Shown in pieces: positions 33,970-37,643 of a stretch of DNA of 37,643 bases (positions within the stretch are counted from its first letter, which is position 1; each line of letters begins with the position of its first letter). The notes below the pieces were generated by a model. It did no database searches and was not told the DNA's origin. It was given only the letters and a program-made list of their open reading frames with translations. Position numbers and translations under genes: made by a program. Source of the stretch: Bacteroidales bacterium (GTDB lineage: Bacteria; Bacteroidota; Bacteroidia; Bacteroidales; UBA932); assembly GCA_030695305.1 (NCBI GenBank), contig JAUYTB010000037.1:1-37643 (forward strand). The letters are read 5' to 3'.

Positions 33970-35268
33970 ATGAGAAACACAAATTTCATTAGTTGTATAA
34001 CTTTAATATGCATTTTGACTCTTATTGCATCTAACGCAGTTGCAAGCCCAAAAGAGGAGGTCAAAAAACAGTATTCACTAGAGGAGTGTATAGCTCTTGC
34101 CACAGAGAATTATCCTGCAATCAAAAGGTATGATTTAGTTAATCTCACCGGGGAGTTAACCTTAAAAAACATCAATAAAAGCTATCTGCCAATGCCCTCT
34201 CTGTTATTGAAGGGCAGTTATCAATCGGACGTTACCTCCTTACCTCTCCTTGCTCCCGGGATGAAAGTTGATCCAATGAGTAAAGATCAGTACTCTGCAG
34301 CATTAAACATAGACCAGGTTATTTGGGATGGGGGAGTAACATCTGCATTAAAAAGGGAGGCAAATACCAGGGCAGATTATGACAGGAGTGAGATAGAGGT
34401 TGAGATATACTCACTAAAAGAGAGAGTACAAAACCTCTATTTCGGGATACTTTTGGCGGATAGTTTTTTAAATGAGATAGTTTTGGCAGATAAGGAGATA
34501 GAGAGGATAAAAGAGAAGATCGAGGCATTTATTGAGTCCGGAGTGGCAAATAGTAGTGATCTGGACGAAGTTCTTGTCCGTAAAATAACTGTTTCACAAA
34601 GAAGAAAAGAGATATTATCCGATAGAAAAAGCTATATATCAATGCTATCTGTAATGACAGGTGTGCCAATGGATGAATCAGTAGTACTTGTTACTCCTCA
34701 ATCAAAAAGTTTTGAAATTAATGCACAAAACAGAAGACCGGAACTTAAACTCTTCAATATAGGTCAGGAGATGACAATAGTGGCCAAAAACCATATTAAT
34801 ATCCGAAACAGGCCAAAATTTGGAGCCTTCGTTCAATTGGGTTACGGAAGGCCGGGGTTAAATATGCTCAAAGACGAGTTTGCCGGTTTCTATATTGCAG
34901 GAGTACGTATGACATGGAGTATCGGATCACTCTATACAAGTAAAAATGACAAAAGATTGCAGGATATAAGGTTTAACAATATAGAGTCCCAAAAAGAGAC
35001 CTTCCTCTATAATACCAGGGTAAGAGGTGTCGGTTCTTCCCAAAAGATACTTAAAATAGAGGAGTTGCTCTCTGGAGATGAAGAGGTTGTTACTCTTAGG
35101 AGTCGCCTGGCAGAGTCTGCCCTGGAAAAACTTGAAGCTGGTTCTATCTCTCTTTCCGATTATATAAAAGAGCTGATTCAGCTTGATTCTGCAAGATGTA
35201 TAAGGAGCAGAAGAAAGATTGAGCTGTTATTGGCAATATATGAGATGAATTATTTACTAAACAATTAA
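33970..35268 (+). CDS. TolC-family outer-membrane efflux protein
   Basis: Signal peptide; YSLEECIALATENYPAIKRYDL...SYLPMPSLLLKGSY...ALNIDQVIWDGGVTSALKREA. Confidence 0.9.
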   Translation: MRNTNFISCITLICILTLIASNAVASPKEEVKKQYSLEECIALATENYPAIKRYDLVNLTGELTLKNINKSYLPMPSLLLKGSYQSDVTSLPLLAPGMKVDPMSKDQYSAALNIDQVIWDGGVTSALKREANTRADYDRSEIEVEIYSLKERVQNLYFGILLADSFLNEIVLADKEIERIKEKIEAFIESGVANSSDLDEVLVRKITVSQRRKEILSDRKSYISMLSVMTGVPMDESVVLVTPQSKSFEINAQNRRPELKLFNIGQEMTIVAKNHINIRNRPKFGAFVQLGYGRPGLNMLKDEFAGFYIAGVRMTWSIGSLYTSKNDKRLQDIRFNNIESQKETFLYNTRVRGVGSSQKILKIEELLSGDEEVVTLRSRLAESALEKLEAGSISLSDYIKELIQLDSARCIRSRRKIELLLAIYEMNYLLNN

Positions 35269-35276
35269 TTATAATA

Positions 35277-36167
35277 ATGAAAAGGTGGTATTTCATACTT
35301 CTTATACCGGCTATTATTGGCTGTAGTAAGGGAAACGAAAAATATGACGCATCAGGAAGGTTTGAAGCAACCGAAATTATTGTTTCGGCAGAGGCGAATG
35401 GAACGATTATGAGTCTGGAAATTGAAGAGGGTTTCAAGGTCGACAGCGGATCTTCTTTGGGTTACATCGATACGGCTCAGCTCTATTTTCAAAAGCGAAG
35501 ATTACTGGAGAGTAATCTTGCCGTGAAAGCCAGACGGGCAGATGTCTCTAAACAGATAGCTGTATTGAGTCAGCAGATAAAAAACCTTGAGATAGAGAGG
35601 GCGAGAGCCATGAAATTAATCCAATCCAATGCCGGGAACAAAAAGAGTCTGGATGATATCAATGCTCAGATATCAACTTTTGAAAAACAGATTGAAGCCC
35701 AAAAATCTCTTTTGGTCAGTGGAAACTTGTCTGCCGATAAAGAGGGTGCGGCAATTGAAGTTCAGATTGCACAGACAGAAGATCTTATTAAGAAAAGCAT
35801 AATAAAGTCACCAATCTCAGGAACAATTATGGTAAAGTATGCCGTTAAAGGTGAGTTTAGAGCTATGGGACAGCCCCTTTTTAAAATAGCAGACCTGGAT
35901 AATATTTTACTGAGGGCCTATGTAAACAACGAGTTTATTCAGAAATTAAAAATTGGAGACTCTGTTGAGGTCTATACTGGTTTTGATGCCCAAAATACCA
36001 GAACTTATAAGGGAATAATTAGATGGATATCGGAAGAGGCAGAGTTTACACCAAGAAATATCCAAAATCGTGATCAGAGGTCTAACCTTGTATATGCTGT
36101 AAAAATAGCCATAGTAAATGATGGCTTTATTAAAATTGGGATGTATGGAGATGTTAAATTCTATTGA
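35277..36167 (+). CDS. HlyD/YbhG-like membrane fusion lipoprotein
   Basis: Lipobox AIIGCSKG; EIIVSAEANGTIMSLEIEEGFKVDSGSSLGYIDT; KSIIKSPISGTIMVKYAVKGEFRAMGQPLFKIADL. Confidence 0.92.
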   Translation: MKRWYFILLIPAIIGCSKGNEKYDASGRFEATEIIVSAEANGTIMSLEIEEGFKVDSGSSLGYIDTAQLYFQKRRLLESNLAVKARRADVSKQIAVLSQQIKNLEIERARAMKLIQSNAGNKKSLDDINAQISTFEKQIEAQKSLLVSGNLSADKEGAAIEVQIAQTEDLIKKSIIKSPISGTIMVKYAVKGEFRAMGQPLFKIADLDNILLRAYVNNEFIQKLKIGDSVEVYTGFDAQNTRTYKGIIRWISEEAEFTPRNIQNRDQRSNLVYAVKIAIVNDGFIKIGMYGDVKFY

Positions 36168-37086
36168 GATTCGTGGGGTATCAAAAAAATACGCCTCTAT
36201 TGATGCTTTAAATAAGATCTCAATTGATATAAAAAGAGGGGAGATATTTGGCGTAATTGGACCAGATGGAGCCGGAAAAACTACTCTGTTCAGGATTTTG
36301 AGCACCCTGATTTTGCCGGACTCAGGAGATGTCTCAATTGAAGGATTTGACATAAGAGAAGATTATAAAGAGATAAGAAAAATTATTGGCTACATGCCCG
36401 GCAAATTCTCTCTATACGGAGACCTCTCTGTGAACGAGAACCTCTCATTCTTTGCATCTGTTTTTAATGTTTCTGTAGATGAGAACTCCTACCTTATAGA
36501 GGATATATTCAAAGATATAGCACCTTTTGGCTCAAGAAAAGCTTCCAGATTATCAGGAGGAATGAAGCAAAAGCTCGCATTAAGTTGCGCTCTTATTCAT
36601 AAGCCATCTGTGCTCTTTTTGGATGAACCTACAACAGGCGTTGATCCCGTCTCCAGAAGAGAGTTTTGGCAGATACTGGATAGATTGAATAAAATGGGGA
36701 TAACAATTGTTGTTTCGACATCTTATATGGATGAAGCACTACTATGTGACAGGATAGCCCTAATCAAAGAGGGTGTTATTCTAAACAGTAACACCCCTGC
36801 CGGAGTTGTCTCCTCCTTTAAGAACAAGCTGTTGGCAGTATGGGGTGATGAGATGCCAACGTTACTTAAAGAGCTGAGAAGCTTTGATTTTATAAACAGC
36901 GTATATTCATTTGGACATGAGCATCATCTTTCTGTTCATATTAATAATTTCAGCAGCCATTTAATTGAAAATATCTCAACCCTTTTAAAAGATAGGGGCC
37001 ATACAAATTTTCATATAAAAGAGATTAACCCGGGTATAGAGGATTGTTATATGGAGTTTGCCTCAAAAGGAGCCGCTTATGAATAG
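36151..37086 (+). CDS. ABC transporter ATP-binding protein (YbhF N-half-like)
   Basis: Walker A GPDGAGKTT, signature LSGGMKQ, Walker B LFLDEPTTGVDP. Probable start MLNSIEIRG at 36151 (track gives 36118). Confidence 0.93.
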   Translation: MLNSIEIRGVSKKYASIDALNKISIDIKRGEIFGVIGPDGAGKTTLFRILSTLILPDSGDVSIEGFDIREDYKEIRKIIGYMPGKFSLYGDLSVNENLSFFASVFNVSVDENSYLIEDIFKDIAPFGSRKASRLSGGMKQKLALSCALIHKPSVLFLDEPTTGVDPVSRREFWQILDRLNKMGITIVVSTSYMDEALLCDRIALIKEGVILNSNTPAGVVSSFKNKLLAVWGDEMPTLLKELRSFDFINSVYSFGHEHHLSVHINNFSSHLIENISTLLKDRGHTNFHIKEINPGIEDCYMEFASKGAAYE

Positions 37087-37643
37087 TGTTTTAAATAGAG
37101 ACGATAGAGATGCAATTTGTGTAGAGGAGCTCACAAAAAAGTTTGATCAGTTTACTGCAGTCGACTCCATCTCCTTTGATGTAAAACGAGGAGAGATTTT
37201 TGGATTTTTAGGTGCAAACGGGGCAGGAAAGACAACTGCGATAAAGATGCTGTGCGGGCTTATCAAGCCAACATCGGGGAGAGGATACGTCTCCGGATAT
37301 GATATAGTAAAGGAGCCGGACAAGGTAAAAGCGAGTATCGGATATATGAGTCAAAGATTTTCATTATACGACGATCTTAAAGTTTGGGAAAACTTTAGAC
37401 TATTTGGCGGGATTTACGGATTATCAAGAGGTGAAATAGAGGATAGGAGTTCACAGATGCTGGAGAGTTTGGGATTTGTCAAGGAGAGAGAGACTCTTGT
37501 AAAATCACTTCCAGCAGGATGGAAGCAAAAGTTGGCATTTTCTGTAGCCATTATGCACAACCCCGGGATAGTGTTTTTGGACGAACCCACCGGAGGGGTA
37601 GATCCGGCATCAAGAAGACAGTTTTGGGAATTGATATACGACG
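37079..37643 (+). CDS. ABC transporter ATP-binding protein (YbhF C-half-like), 3'-truncated by window edge
   Basis: Absent from the ORF track because no stop lies in the window. Translates MNSVLNRDDRDAICVEELTKKFDQFTAVDSISFDVKRGEIFGFLGANGAGKTTAIKMLCGL...SLPAGWKQKLAFSVAIMHNPGIVFLDEPTGGVDPASRRQFWELIYD. Confidence 0.93.
   Translation, partial: MNSVLNRDDRDAICVEELTKKFDQFTAVDSISFDVKRGEIFGFLGANGAGKTTAIKMLCGLIKPTSGRGYVSGYDIVKEPDKVKASIGYMSQRFSLYDDLKVWENFRLFGGIYGLSRGEIEDRSSQMLESLGFVKERETLVKSLPAGWKQKLAFSVAIMHNPGIVFLDEPTGGVDPASRRQFWELIYD

Noticed and set aside
35946-36353. 135-aa - strand ORF
   Set aside because: Antisense across the HlyD/ABC junction, where both sense genes are strongly supported.

Overview
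This 37.6-kb window reads as Bacteroidetes chromosomal DNA: AT-rich, TAnnTTTG-type -7 boxes, lipoprotein-rich, with LruC and DUF3494 families. It is almost fully coding. Blocks in order: (1) 1-5500, glycosyltransferases, including a tandem GT4 duplication; (2) 5567-15510, a probable envelope/general-stress island: two HMA-like (CxxC) + AraC fusion regulators flanking an lmo0937-type mini-membrane protein, a YtxH / holin-like / unknown / AI-2E operon, a large Ig-like (Big_5) repeat protein ending in a DUF3494 'ice-binding' domain with a CsbD-like N-terminal leader, an OmpA protein with two OmpA-like domains, and two small exported proteins; (3) 15598-19245, two paralogous LruC-domain lipoproteins; (4) 19348-21619, a pabA<>pabB-pabC cluster with an unusual 33-bp divergent promoter region; (5) 21674-33193, a Wzx/Wzy exopolysaccharide locus whose Wzz carries a degenerate BY-kinase-like domain; (6) 33298-end, a TetR-TolC-HlyD-ABC-ABC export operon resembling cecR-ybhGFSR with a split YbhF. 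I saw no CRISPR array, tRNA/rRNA, transposase, phage or recognisable defence system. The best candidate for an under-described system is the 5567-15510 stress/envelope island. All family calls were made by eye from translations; no searches were run.
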